NCBI GenBank assembly: GCA_911728455.2
Contig: OU452222.1
Coordinates: 7,462,108-7,526,107 of the forward strand
Reading direction: 5' to 3'
DNA: 64,000 nt
From: Marthasterias glacialis
Taxonomy: Eukaryota; Echinodermata; Asteroidea; Forcipulatida; Asteriidae
The notes under the pieces were generated by a model. That model made no database searches, was not told the origin of the DNA, and saw only the letters and a program-made list of their open reading frames with translations. The translations under genes were made by a program, and so were the position numbers. Shown piece by piece: positions 11,515 to 23,000 of this stretch; within the stretch, counting starts at the first letter, position 1, and the number at the start of each line of letters is the position of its first letter.

Positions 11515-12290
11515 AATTGAGGGTCAGTCTTCTCCTATTCATTCTACCAATTCCGATGTTCCAAAGGGCTCGGTACTTGGTCCTAATCTCTTTCTCCTCT
11601 ACATTAATACCTGATAAAGTTTTGTCTCAGCTCGCCATGTCTGCTGATGATTTAACCCCTCCTTCCACTGATTCTTCCAATAATTCTCACTGTGAGGTTG
11701 GTGTCTCACTGAACAATGATTTAGACAGCTAACTTGGGGAACGATTGGCTAGCGGTAACCTTCAGAAGATGATACATTTGCATTCATTCATATGGGTCCA
11801 TCGACTTTGTATAATTTATGAGGTATCAGATCTTTGCCTTATCGGACTTGACATCTCCTCTAATGCCAGTTGGGAGAGCTGTATCTCAGGCATTATCAAA
11901 GAGCTGTATCAAAGAGTGCTTCCATGCGAATTGGTTGTCTTTTTCGATCTCGACAGTTTCTACCTCATGATGCTGTTTCTCTACCTGTACGATAACCATA
12001 CGTCCCCTAATGGAGTACTGATGTCACATTTGGGCCGGAGCTCCTGCCTGTCATTTGTCTTTACTAGATACAGAGTGAATAAGTGTATCGTTAATCTTGT
12101 TGGAGGAGAGTTGGATCAGTCTTTCTCACTGAAGGTCTCGGTAGCTGTAGCCTCTGTCTTTTCTACAGGTATTTTCATGTAAGATGCAGAATAAAAAATC
12201 TCTTTGGAACTCCTTGCCTGGTCCATGCCTGCCTTTCCTTAACCTTCAAGGAAACAAGCAACTTCCATATGTCGGTGTGATTTTTCCGTC
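11515..12290 (+). pseudogene. Decayed non-LTR retrotransposon reverse transcriptase (CR1/Rex/Jockey-like)
   Basis: Reading across frames shows reverse transcriptase motifs in order: VPKGSVLGPNLFLLYIN near 11556-11610, KVLSQLAMSADDLT near 11614-11660 where the catalytic YADD reads SADD, VSLNNDLDS near 11705-11730, then TIRPLMEY and HIWAGAPACHLSLLDT near 11990-12070 and NLVGGELDQSFSL near 12095-12135. Several frameshifts and stops interrupt it, so no protein can be made. Only the palm-to-thumb part is recognisable; no endonuclease domain, 5' end or 3' tail is seen. It is a dead fragment, old compared with the MITEs around it. Confidence 0.8.
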
Positions 12291-12435
12291 GAAACTAATC
12301 TAGACCTCAGTTTCGCTGAGGAGCTCGCCTGCTCGCTATAATGGTTTGATAGTAACGACGCATGTTATCATATCGAACCCTCAATATTAATATAAATACG
12401 AATGAATTGGGTACATATCCGTGGCATTTTGCACT

Positions 12436-12735
12436 TCACTGGGCAATCAATACAATCCGGAACGGATTGTGAATCCGTAATAACAGATTTGAAATTTGTT
12501 TTTTTGTTGGCACTAATGGGCTTTCGTAATTTTCAGGCAGCCCCGTACGTATAATTATCTTTCTGAACACGCGCACACGTAAACAACAGGCTTTCATTGA
12601 CGTCGTAGTGAGGAGTGCATGGTGGGCTGGAGTTTTGGGCACAGCATACTCAATGGGGCATCGGCATAAAAAATAATGGCAAAATGCAACTAAACCGCTC
12701 CTTCCGGCTGGCGCGCCTTGATAAAGGCTACACAA
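12436..12735 (-). repeat. Family G element, partial copy, minus orientation
   Basis: Its reverse complement matches 46845-47100 in order: GGCGCGCC with a TTGAT-AAGG core, AGGAGT...ACGACGTCAAT, AACAGGCT-like, CGTGTTCAGAAAGATA and ACGGGGCTGCCTGAAAAT. The end at 12699-12735 keeps GGCGCGCCTTGATAAAGGC, followed by one unit-like CACAAAAGTT of the TTACCCAAAAGG array seen at the other copy. Confidence 0.7.
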
Positions 12736-12898
12736 AAGTTGCGCTATCATCCACGAACCGCCCCACGAGAAGACCTATCGTTCCATGTAAAAGACCGATC
12801 GATGTCTTGATCGGAATTAATGCCTCTTTGGCGTTCCTCACTAGAGCTCTAGACGAAACGCACCGTGTGTTTACTACTCACCTACACCTAGGTACTAG

Positions 12899-13738
12899 AT
12901 GCAAACGGAGGCCGGTCATCTCGCCCCCAAACACTCTCGCCCCCAACAAACTCGCCCCCAACAATCTCGCCCCAAACAATCTCGCCCCCAGCCTTTGACA
13001 ATCTCGCCCCCTGACAATCTCGCCCCCAAACAAAGTCGCCCCCTGACAATCTGAAGAAAAAATTGGAAAAGTCGACTTTTTAACCATGATGAAGTTAATG
13101 AAGTGTTCACTTAAAGTCGATTTCGAAAATAAAGGAAAATGCGTAAACTAAAAAACAAAGAATATGTGAATGATCTCCCTCGTAGTAAGGAATGGTACAT
13201 GTTGTTGTTAAGATGTTCTGTGATTTCTTATTGAAAATTGTCTCTCACTCTTGAATAAAAATAATTAATTAATATAAATAAGCTGGGGTGCACATTGAAA
13301 AATGCCACTTTGATTTGATTCACTGATTACCGAAATCGATCGATCGCAAACTATAGTCCGCCCGCCGCCGTGGAAGAGATCAATGGGACGGTGGTTATTA
13401 GTTGCAGAGCATTTCACCCTTTTTTCTTGTGATTTTTCAATACCCTTCTCAAACTTCGTTCAGTGGATGATTATAAGCCGATACTTTTCTGACAAAATAT
13501 CATACAAGTTTTTGACAGCATTGCGACAACATCTCCCATCAATTAATTTCTAAGTTTACACCGCAAGTCATCAGAACTTCCAGTCATCATCAGGGGGCGA
13601 CTTTGTTTGGGGGCGAGATTGTCAGGGGGCGAGATTGTCAAAGGCTGGGGGCGAGATTGTTTGGGGGCGAGATTGTTGGGGGCGAGATTGTTGGGGGCGA
13701 GAGTGTTTGGGGGCGAGATGACCAGCATCCATGCAAAC
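12899..13738. mobile_element. Foldback element E with arrayed CTCGCCCCC subrepeats and 8-bp target duplication
   Basis: The left arm (12907-13045) is an array of ~16-bp units of the type AACAATCTCGCCCCC. The right arm (13594-13730) is its precise inverse, unit variants included, for about 130 bases. The ends extend as GGAGGCCGGTCATC and, inverted, GGATGCTGGTCATC. The element (12907-13730, 824 bp) is flanked by ATGCAAAC at 12899-12906 and 13731-13738. The ~550-bp interior is AT-rich with no ORF. It lies about 300 bases upstream of the FA2H start codon. Confidence 0.9.
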
Positions 13739-14025
13739 AACGACTTGTACCAAGACTACAAACATGATGCAAGGATACATGTAGTAGTGGGTCGCCATTT
13801 CTGCCCATTTTAGATGGTGCGACATCGACATGTGAGGATCCGATGTGGAATGTGTGTTGTGTGGTAGTGTAGTAACTAGTGCTTCACTCAATATTAATAA
13901 ACCCTGGGCGTGGCTGTATACCACACTGCCAAATCAATGTTGTTAGCAATCAAGTAGATAACTAAACAAGTTCTCCTTCGTGATAATAATCATCTGGTTG
14001 TTTATTCTGAATACTAGTTAAGAAC
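13739..14025 (+). promoter_or_regulatory. Putative FA2H promoter and 5' UTR
   Basis: Only 287 bases separate the foldback element from the FA2H ATG. No clear TATA box in a convincing position; a transcription start cannot be placed from sequence alone. Confidence 0.35.
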
Positions 14026-17000
14026 ATGGGCCGTATCAGTAAAAATGAGCTGGATACATGGAGGGCTGCTGGTCGTCTATGCTTTGTGAGAGACGGTAAA
14101 GTTTACGATGTAAGCGAGTTTGCAAGCCGACATCCTGGTGGGGAGAAACCGTTAAAGAACAATGCAGGTCGTGATGTAACCACGCTAATGGCCAGAGAAA
14201 ATCCACACAGACACAGCAACAATGCCTACAAACTCATGGAACAGTATTACGTCGGTGAATTTGAGGTATATCAATTATAATCCAAATGTTTATAGACTAC
14301 ACCGTGTGTGGATTATGATTTAATCATCCCATTCATAAAACATGAAATTGAGTTTGTGTAACGTAATGTAACTTAAGTTGTATCACCATGGTGGTGTGCA
14401 GTCATCTCGACTCAAATCCATCTCGACACAAAACCGACTCGACTCAAGTCAAGTCGACTCAAATCCATCTCGACTCAAAACCTACTTGACGCATCGGCAA
14501 TACCAACTTAACGCATCACCAATCCAACGCACTTTATGATGATTGATATAATGATGGCGCTGTTCATTTCAGTCCAAAATGTTTTGTCGTCTATGAAGAT
14601 GTTGTGACAAATTTCAATATAAATTTTGTAATCGTTCTTAACATTATTTCAAATGAACAAATCCGAAATGTCGAGGAATTTTTTGTGAAATATACCAAAG
14701 TTAAATTTACGCTGACCATGGCTGCCCAAAGGACAATTGTATCATTTAAATTTTTGCCCTCAATGTTGTTTTGTCATTCCAGATCTCGTTCCACTTTTCA
14801 GAAAAAAATGACATTGAAAGAATTTTACTTTCGACTCAATGGTTTTAAGTCGAGTTTGTGACAGTTGTGAGTCGAGATGGTTTTGAGTCGAGATGGTTTT
14901 GAGTCGAGATGGTTGTGAGTCGAGATGGTTTTGAGTCGAGATGGTGTGCATCGAGTCGGTTTTGAGTCGAAATGGATCTACACCACACCTTTCTACCTCC
15001 ATCCATGGTCGATGGTTGTATTAATTAAAAGATCAAGCAATAAACCACAAGGGAAACTGGCTGGGTATTTTGTTTTTAAATCAATTTTGGGGTGAACAAA
15101 TAAAAATTGACTGGAGAGCGGGATTTGAACCTGCAACCTTTGGCTTAACGTTAGACCCAGTAACTGGGGCGCTGTACTCCTTTTTTTTAATTTTGACATT
15201 GTCGGTCGTACTAGCGCCCCAGAAAAGTATGTGTAAGTTGGTTTGAAAAGCTGTTATGGCGAAGAGGATTTAAAACACCTCTAAAAAAGTGGCCAAAATT
15301 ACGACAAAAACTCAACAGAATTGCTGGAAAATTGCCTACTGGCTTCTCAAAATATCAAAGATGAAATAGAATGCATTTAATTGTACTTACGATCACTTTT
15401 TTTTAGAGGTGTTTTAAATCCTCTCGTCATAACAGCTTTTCAAACCAACTTACACATACTTTTATGGGGCGCTAGTACGACCGACAATGTCAAAATTTAA
15501 AAAAAAGGAGTACAGCGCCCCAGTTACTGGGTCTAGCTTAACGTACCGATGCTCTACCAACTGAGCTATCCAGCCCTTGTGTCGCCAGGGATTATATACC
15601 CTGTTTAGGCCTACAATCAATAGAACCACAAGTCAGATAAGACAGCCATAGTGCATAAAAAAAATTCACATCTCACTGAAAATAAAAAATAAATGGAACT
15701 AATTAAGTATGTTGTTGGTTTCAAATAGGCATTTTGTATTAAAGTACTTTCCATCAGTAAATTGCAATTCAAATTTATAAAATTGGTCCGGCGGCAGTGA
15801 TTATGGAGAAACAACACATAGGGGAGTATGTGGGCAGGACAGGGGGTGGGGAGGGGGTACATGCAGACAATTTATATTTGTTTTTAGTTTTAACTCGGTG
15901 CAGATATCTAGCTGAAGCTAGCCAAAAATAACAGCCGTGAGTTCCCAATTCTTTGTCTCAAAATCAAATTCCAGGGTCAAATTTGCGAGGCCAGCCAGCT
16001 GTGAATGCCCTGAACCAAAGCAGTTGATTGGTTGGGAGTGACATGTAGATTTACATTTTTTAAATCAATATTTGTTAAAGGGACACACCGGTTAACTGTT
16101 TACACTTAATAGTGATATAGAATCTGTTCGGAAAAACCATGTGACCGTACTTTTTTTAAAAATGCTCAAAAACGGCCAAATTTGTTGGTTTCTTTTCAAA
16201 ATGTTTCATCTCACCATGTCAAGACCTTTATTTTCTAGTTTGTAGCCCAAATTAGCCAAACGAAACCAGTGTGTCCCTTGAATCTATAAATTCAGTCTGT
16301 GTTTTTTTGTTTTATGTTTTATTTTTTTTTATGTTGTTGTTTTGGTGTGTTTTTTTTAAAGCAAAAATTAGGTCATTATGACGAAATGGGTAAAGTGACT
16401 ATTTAATAGTTTATTCGATCCTTAAACATGAAATACCCTATACACTTCCTCTCAAAATTTGTTTTACTTTTAAAAAATAAATAAGCAACGCTTTAAAACA
16501 AAATGTACCTCCCAGCCACGAGTTCCTTATTGTGAATGTAACCTGAGTTTCATGAGAAGCACACCTTGTCATTCCCAGGCTACATGTGCAACATTTATTA
16601 GTGATGAGTAGAATGATGCCAGGGAAAGTATCGATTCAAAATTATAAACCTACATGTATAACATTGTATGAGAACAAGGATTGCAGGCACAGTCAGTTTA
16701 CCCAATAGTATATACACAGAGATATTGTAAGGTCTAAGCCTGTGCCAGTACCCTCATAAAAAACATTCAATATCACTGAATATTGGCGCTGTTCTACAAG
16801 GAGACATTGTAAATTATAGTACAAAATGAGAGTCCAATAATGCCTGATTCAATCAAGAGGTGCAGTTGAAGTCTGATGCTTGGTTAACTCAGTTTCTACC
16901 GCTAGTGTTTGTATGTTGAGTTCAAGTATCTATTACATCTATAAAAACACTTATTCTTAACACATTGGGTAAAAATTATTTTATTTCAGAGTGAAGTGGA

Positions 17001-20000
17001 ATCCAAAAGCAATCATCCTGTCAATGGCCAGAATGGTCATTTAAATGGTCAAGCAACTGGACATGGAGAAAAAACACAGAAGACCAATGGTGTAGGAAAC
17101 TCTGTAGAGGTAACCTAAATCAGATATTGTCCCTAAATAAGGGTAAAGCTATTACATGTAAAACACATTTCCAATTACTTCTTAATGGCATAAAGATTAC
17201 TTATATTTACTTAGCTGTGTAAATTTGCATATTAAATTGTTAATATTTAAGACAAGGTCATCTTATTTAAAAAAGAAATTGCCTAATACCACCAGACTTT
17301 ATTTAATGTCTGTTTAACCCCAAATGTGTTTATTACATGGTTATCACTGTTATTAAATCAACACTGAGATGCAACCAAACTGGTTTGGTTATTTGGAGAA
17401 CCATTATTAGTTGAAACTACTCTGTATTAGGGTGGTTGTGGAAGGCCCGTGACACACACTACATCCTGTAGCAAACTAGTACCGTGTACATGCTTGAACA
17501 CGTACTCTGTAAGTTTTTTTTTAAGTAAGGTAACATTTCTTGACCATAAGGTCAACTATCACAGACAAAAACACAAATAAAAACAAATGTATAGCATTTG
17601 AAATCACAATGAACTGAATGTTATCCCACTTGTACATTATCCCCTAGTTATTGAAAAGTGAATTGTATTAATACTGTAACTGAACCTATGAAAACACTGG
17701 CTGTTTTTCTCAACAATGAGTACATGTAGCGTACAAAAACATTTCATATCCCGTGCTTTGAGGAAGCATGGTGTGACAATAAAATAAGCATATTGATGAC
17801 AATTGACATTGTCAAGTGAGTCACATCTGATATATTTAAGGTCATGTAATGAACAACATCCAGAAAACTGGGATATATCTACACTCAATCTGTATCAAGT
17901 CACTTCCTGACTAAATGTTCAACCTTCACCAACTTTGTATGATTATGGGTAGAGTGCTTTTCTTGGAATCACATGCAGCAAAAATACAGTATGTAAAAAA
18001 AAATTGAAAACACTTCAGGAAAGTTGAGTTTCTGCTTCCAGCTTCAGTATTTGTGTATTGGAAGTATCCATTGTTATTATTATTACGGATCTTTGAATTC
18101 ATACAGACCATGAAGTTAGAAACAAATGATCTTAGAAAAAGAAAGTAACCTCTTTATAAAATGGGAAGCATTATTTTAACTACTGAAGTATGTATCTGAC
18201 TTAACTGGTTACACACAGTTCTTTTCTTAAAATCAATTTTGATAAATCAGGTTTTTTTTCCCAATCTTCCACAGGACTTGGTGGATTATGAAAAGCCAGT
18301 TTTATGGCAGGTAATAAACCTGGGAGAGAAATATTATGAGTGGACCCACATGCCTGTAAGCCGTGACACCATGCGTCTCTTTCATTATGACTTCATAGAG
18401 TATTTTTCAACATCACATTGGTATGCTGTCCCATTAACATGGATCCCATTTATTGCAATGATATGCTGGTTGGCAAGTCAACAGTGGCAGGATGTCTGGA
18501 TGTTTGAAAGTGTCTTCGGTGGAGGTAAATTGAGGAGTCTTTTCTGTGATGAAGTTTGATGATGGTTGGGAAATGACTGTGTAGTTTACAATGTATGTAG
18601 AGAATCCATTCTGTGTGATTATGTATAGATTTTGTACAAGGTTATCCAATTTTTAAACTTCTAACATTAGCATCAATAGCAGCATGATAGTAGAATCAGT
18701 CTTTGACCAGTTGGCGTCAGATGTTGTGTGTACACACAAATATTGTCTGAGCCAACAAACGGGTGACGTTTAAACACGCCATTGTGTAAAGTTGGAATTT
18801 CGGTTGCAAAGGTCACCTGGACATTCCACTACTGAGCATGCACAAAGCATGCACATGCCATCTAACGCTTCGTTTCACCCAAACAAAGAGGAAACATGGT
18901 CTTAAATATTTTGCAGATGTTTGACCATTATGTGGGGTTATTGTGTAATCCCTGAATCCAGACCTTTGTCCTTTTGTTCCAAGAAGAGGATTACCAGACA
19001 TTGAGAGGCTTCTGCCATTGTTTGTTCATTGTATTTCGGCTCAATGGAGGTAAATCAGAGTGAGTTGGGAATCCAGCCATGGTTCCGGGTCAAGTATCAA
19101 TCCTTTGCCGTAGCTCGCGGCTGAGGTTTTGCAATTTATGGTTCACGTATTTGACATTTTCTCAATAGAGAAAACATAAAATCTATATGCTGTAAAGAGA
19201 ACCTTTGTTCTCTTGGCTTTGTCAAGTTGAAGTGTCTTTGTGCCAACGGTACTCAAAGAAAGAAGATTCCGGCAATTCCGAGAAAATAATCTTGTCAGGC
19301 TGGACAAGAATCCCGGTAGCAACTGGTTAACCCTTTAGTCACTGTACCGCCCGAAATCGCCTTGCCATTTACTCACTGAACTGCCCAAAACTGCCCGAGA
19401 TTAAAAAAACACTTTTTATCTTAGGTTTTACACATGCTAGTGGGTCACACTAAACAGCTGTAGATAGAGCGTGATTTGAAGACTACAGTGGTCCAAAAAT
19501 AACGTATGGCCACCATTGAAAAGAATGGATTAATCTACTTCCAAAGGTTCAAAGGTCGGGAATCAAATTCACTGTGTCTTAGTTTCTCTGTTTAGTATGG
19601 ACTGAATTATATGTACAATGCATTTTACGCACAATAATGTACACAGTGATGTTGACCATGCTTACTTTGGCTGTGCTTTTGCTGTGTTTTATACACATTA
19701 TTGAAAAGAATTTACATTCTAAAGGAATTAAATTGTTATCTGTAAGTACTAAATACATGTACATTAATTGGTCATTTCCAAAGGTATAATTTTTAAGACA
19801 GTCTATCATCCTTTCCCTAATGTTTTGATCAACAATCAAGTAGCCTTCTTGTTTTGATCAATCATATAATTTAATTTTGCAATGTGAGCATTCCTATCGG
19901 TCAACTCCACAAAGTCTACTGAATTCCACACACAACTTTTCCAACCAAATTGGAAAAACATAAGGCTGTTTTTGCAAGTCATTGAAGGAGCTCATAGTCT

Positions 20001-23000
20001 TTCCACTTAGCGTTGGTATTTTTTATGCTGGATGTATGGAGTGGCATAAGCATGACTACACAGTACATTGTTATTGTTATATCATCGTGTCTGTATTCTT
20101 GCAGAGTATCAATTAATGATGAACATGTGCATTGTAAAATTACACCAAGTGCATCTTACACTGTACATGTATGGAATTTCACCAAAGTTAAAAAACTGTT
20201 TACATAAAAGGTTTGGGCATTGTTTACACTATTATATATTTGAGTTTTTCTTCAGTGGCTGACCAATGTTTCTTTTTTTGGTCCTAATATACTGTCCATT
20301 GACACACACACATACATGTAGATCTTGGTACAAGCAGCATATTACTCCCTTTATGTGTGGTGTTATAATTAATTTGGTACATATCTTTTTCCACCCTAAA
20401 TGTAGCCCTGAAGGTTTTGGTCCCTTATGAGTTATTGCCTGTGGTGTTTCTAGCTGGTATCCTGCTTTGGACACTATTGGAGTACACCCTGCATCGTTTC
20501 CTGTTTCACATGGAGCCACCTAAAGATTCCAAGATCCTCATTGGCCTTCATTTTGTCCTTCATGGGCAACATCACAAGGTACTGCAGGGCTAATTAATTG
20601 TTTACATTATCATGTCATGTGTGTAGGTGTTGTGATTGTGCGCATTGTGCCAAACAGCATTACAACCATTCCCATCTTGCATCACTACATCAATCTCATC
20701 AGCCCATTCCACTGGTCTCGGATGAGACCGATGGGGTGAGTGAACCAGTGAAAAGGGGCCAATTACATAGTGCTGCTTAACAGTAAGCAAATTTTTGTGC
20801 TAACTGTATCAGAAAAATGTGCTTAAGTGTTAGCGTATTTCCGAGGTTAGCAAGAAAATTGGTCGACCAGCTTGTGCATTTGCCTAGGATTTGCGTTGTT
20901 ACGTCATTGTTACGTCATATCCTCATTTCAGCTCTACATATTTTTGTAGGTACATGTAGGGGAACATTGTCATGTAGAGACCAAAATTGTTTGCAATTGT
21001 ACAAGGTGGACGAAATTTTCTAAAAGGGAATCACACATATCTATGAGATCTGTCTCGGGAGATGTAGTTTTCCAGGCGACAGCAAGGCGGGGCAGCACGA
21101 CAGTACGACAATGAAATGCCAAGGCGCAATGCCAAGACGGCACGACACAATGGGCGACGGGTTAAGTTAACCCAATGCTAAGAACTGTATTAATAAGGAT
21201 TGAGGCGAAGTGCGTCGACACAACGCAATGGTAAATGACAGTACACTACGACTGCACGATGCCACGCCATGACGCAACAGGCATTTGTTGTCTTTTGAAC
21301 ACATAGAAAGGGATTAGCTCATGAGACATAGCATGAATTATACCTTGGAGCTGCCAGGGTGACATGGTTTTTATTGTATACACAATACTATACATTACAC
21401 TGTCCAGACATTATGTAGGCCTACATGTAATGTACCAATCCTTTGCTGTTGGGTAACGGCTGATGTTTTGCAATTCATAGCGGGTGAATTTGACATTTTC
21501 TAGGTAGGGAAAACAAAACACATGATGCAATAAAGAGAATCTTTGTTCTCTTGGCATTGTCAAGTCGGGTTTTTTTTTGTGCCAGCGGTACCCTCAGAGA
21601 AAGCAATTGCGCCAAAAGAATCCCACAGGGGGCCGTAAAAATTTAAACTAAGTTCATGCATATTTTCGTGAATCTAGAAGTGGTGAATGTATGTGCAGTT
21701 GTAACTGTCCAACAAGAAGACCACTAGGATGTAGACTACTGTGGCACATTGGTTGCATTGCACAGACTAGTCAGTAATTTTTCAGTGATGCACAAAAGAA
21801 GACAAAAAAAGTGTTGTTTATTTTCTAATATGAGTTTATGAATTGCGAAAAAACAGCACCGATGGTTTGCCAGGCAAGCATAATTTGACCAGTGTTTGGC
21901 CGCCCACCATCCTGTTAGGTGGTTGTTCAAAGTCACTCAAAATCCTCTCCATGCTGGATGACTAGATGGCTAGCTTAACCACTTACTGCTAGGAATTCCA
22001 AAAATTGTGGGTGCTCTCCAGCGGGACCAACTTTCTCTAACATTAACATTTCTCTAACATGCAAATACTTCCGTTTTAACCACACTTCATTTACATTGCG
22101 CCGTAAAATTAGGGTTGGTCTGGTTACCAGAACTATTATTTTGTTGGCCTTAAAAGACACAGTTCTGGTTGGATGAGCTGAAACAATGAAAACCTCAAAA
22201 AGCTGATTTTCCATTATACAATGGTGTAATGACTTGAAACTTGTGTTAAATAATGCAACTAATACTCAATTTTATATTTAAAAAAATGAAAAAAAACCCA
22301 TGATTATACAAATGTACTGCCGGATCCAGTTGGATCATGAGCTAAAACAATAAAACCAAAAGAAGACTCTGGTCCTATTTGACTTTTATCACCGAAGTCA
22401 CACCATGATTCAGGGAAACACTGGCTGAATAGATTTCATAACTTTATACATTGCCTTGCTCCCTTAGTTGTAAAATATGTTCATGGCTTATACACAAACT
22501 GATATAAATTGGTTTGAAGTGAATCACTATCATCATAAAGACTTGACACAGAGTTGTCAAGCCTGCCTGCAGTTTAAATGGTTGTCAGAACTGTGCTACG
22601 TTTAGAAACTTCCCTTCATTATAACACTTAAAGCTAAAAGCTAAAATCCTTAAAAGTCAATGGAACATTTTGATGTACAACTACTAGGGAAAAACAGTCA
22701 TTGTTAATAATTAATGTGCCTAGTCAATGTGCTGCCTATGCCGTTACTACTTTAAAGCAATAGACCGATTGCGCGACAATGTTTACATGCGGTCACGTGA
22801 CCCCCTATCGGGTATGACGTCATACAGCTGATGAAAAAATACGTGTAAAAGCATAGGCCGTGACACAGAGTGAGTTCTAAAACAGTCGATTTTATTTTCG
22901 TTAAGCGATGAATTAGTTAATCAGCCCCTTTATTTAAAGTCGTATGTTGTGGCATTAATTTAAATCACATCTCTGTTTCATAATTTAACAGGATTCTACT

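Noticed and set aside
11745..12182. 145-codon open frame
   Set aside because: Overlaps the decayed reverse transcriptase in shifting frames; not an independent gene.
12615..12998. 127-codon frame with a repetitive C-terminus
   Set aside because: The repeated NLAP residues are translation of the CTCGCCCCC foldback arm.
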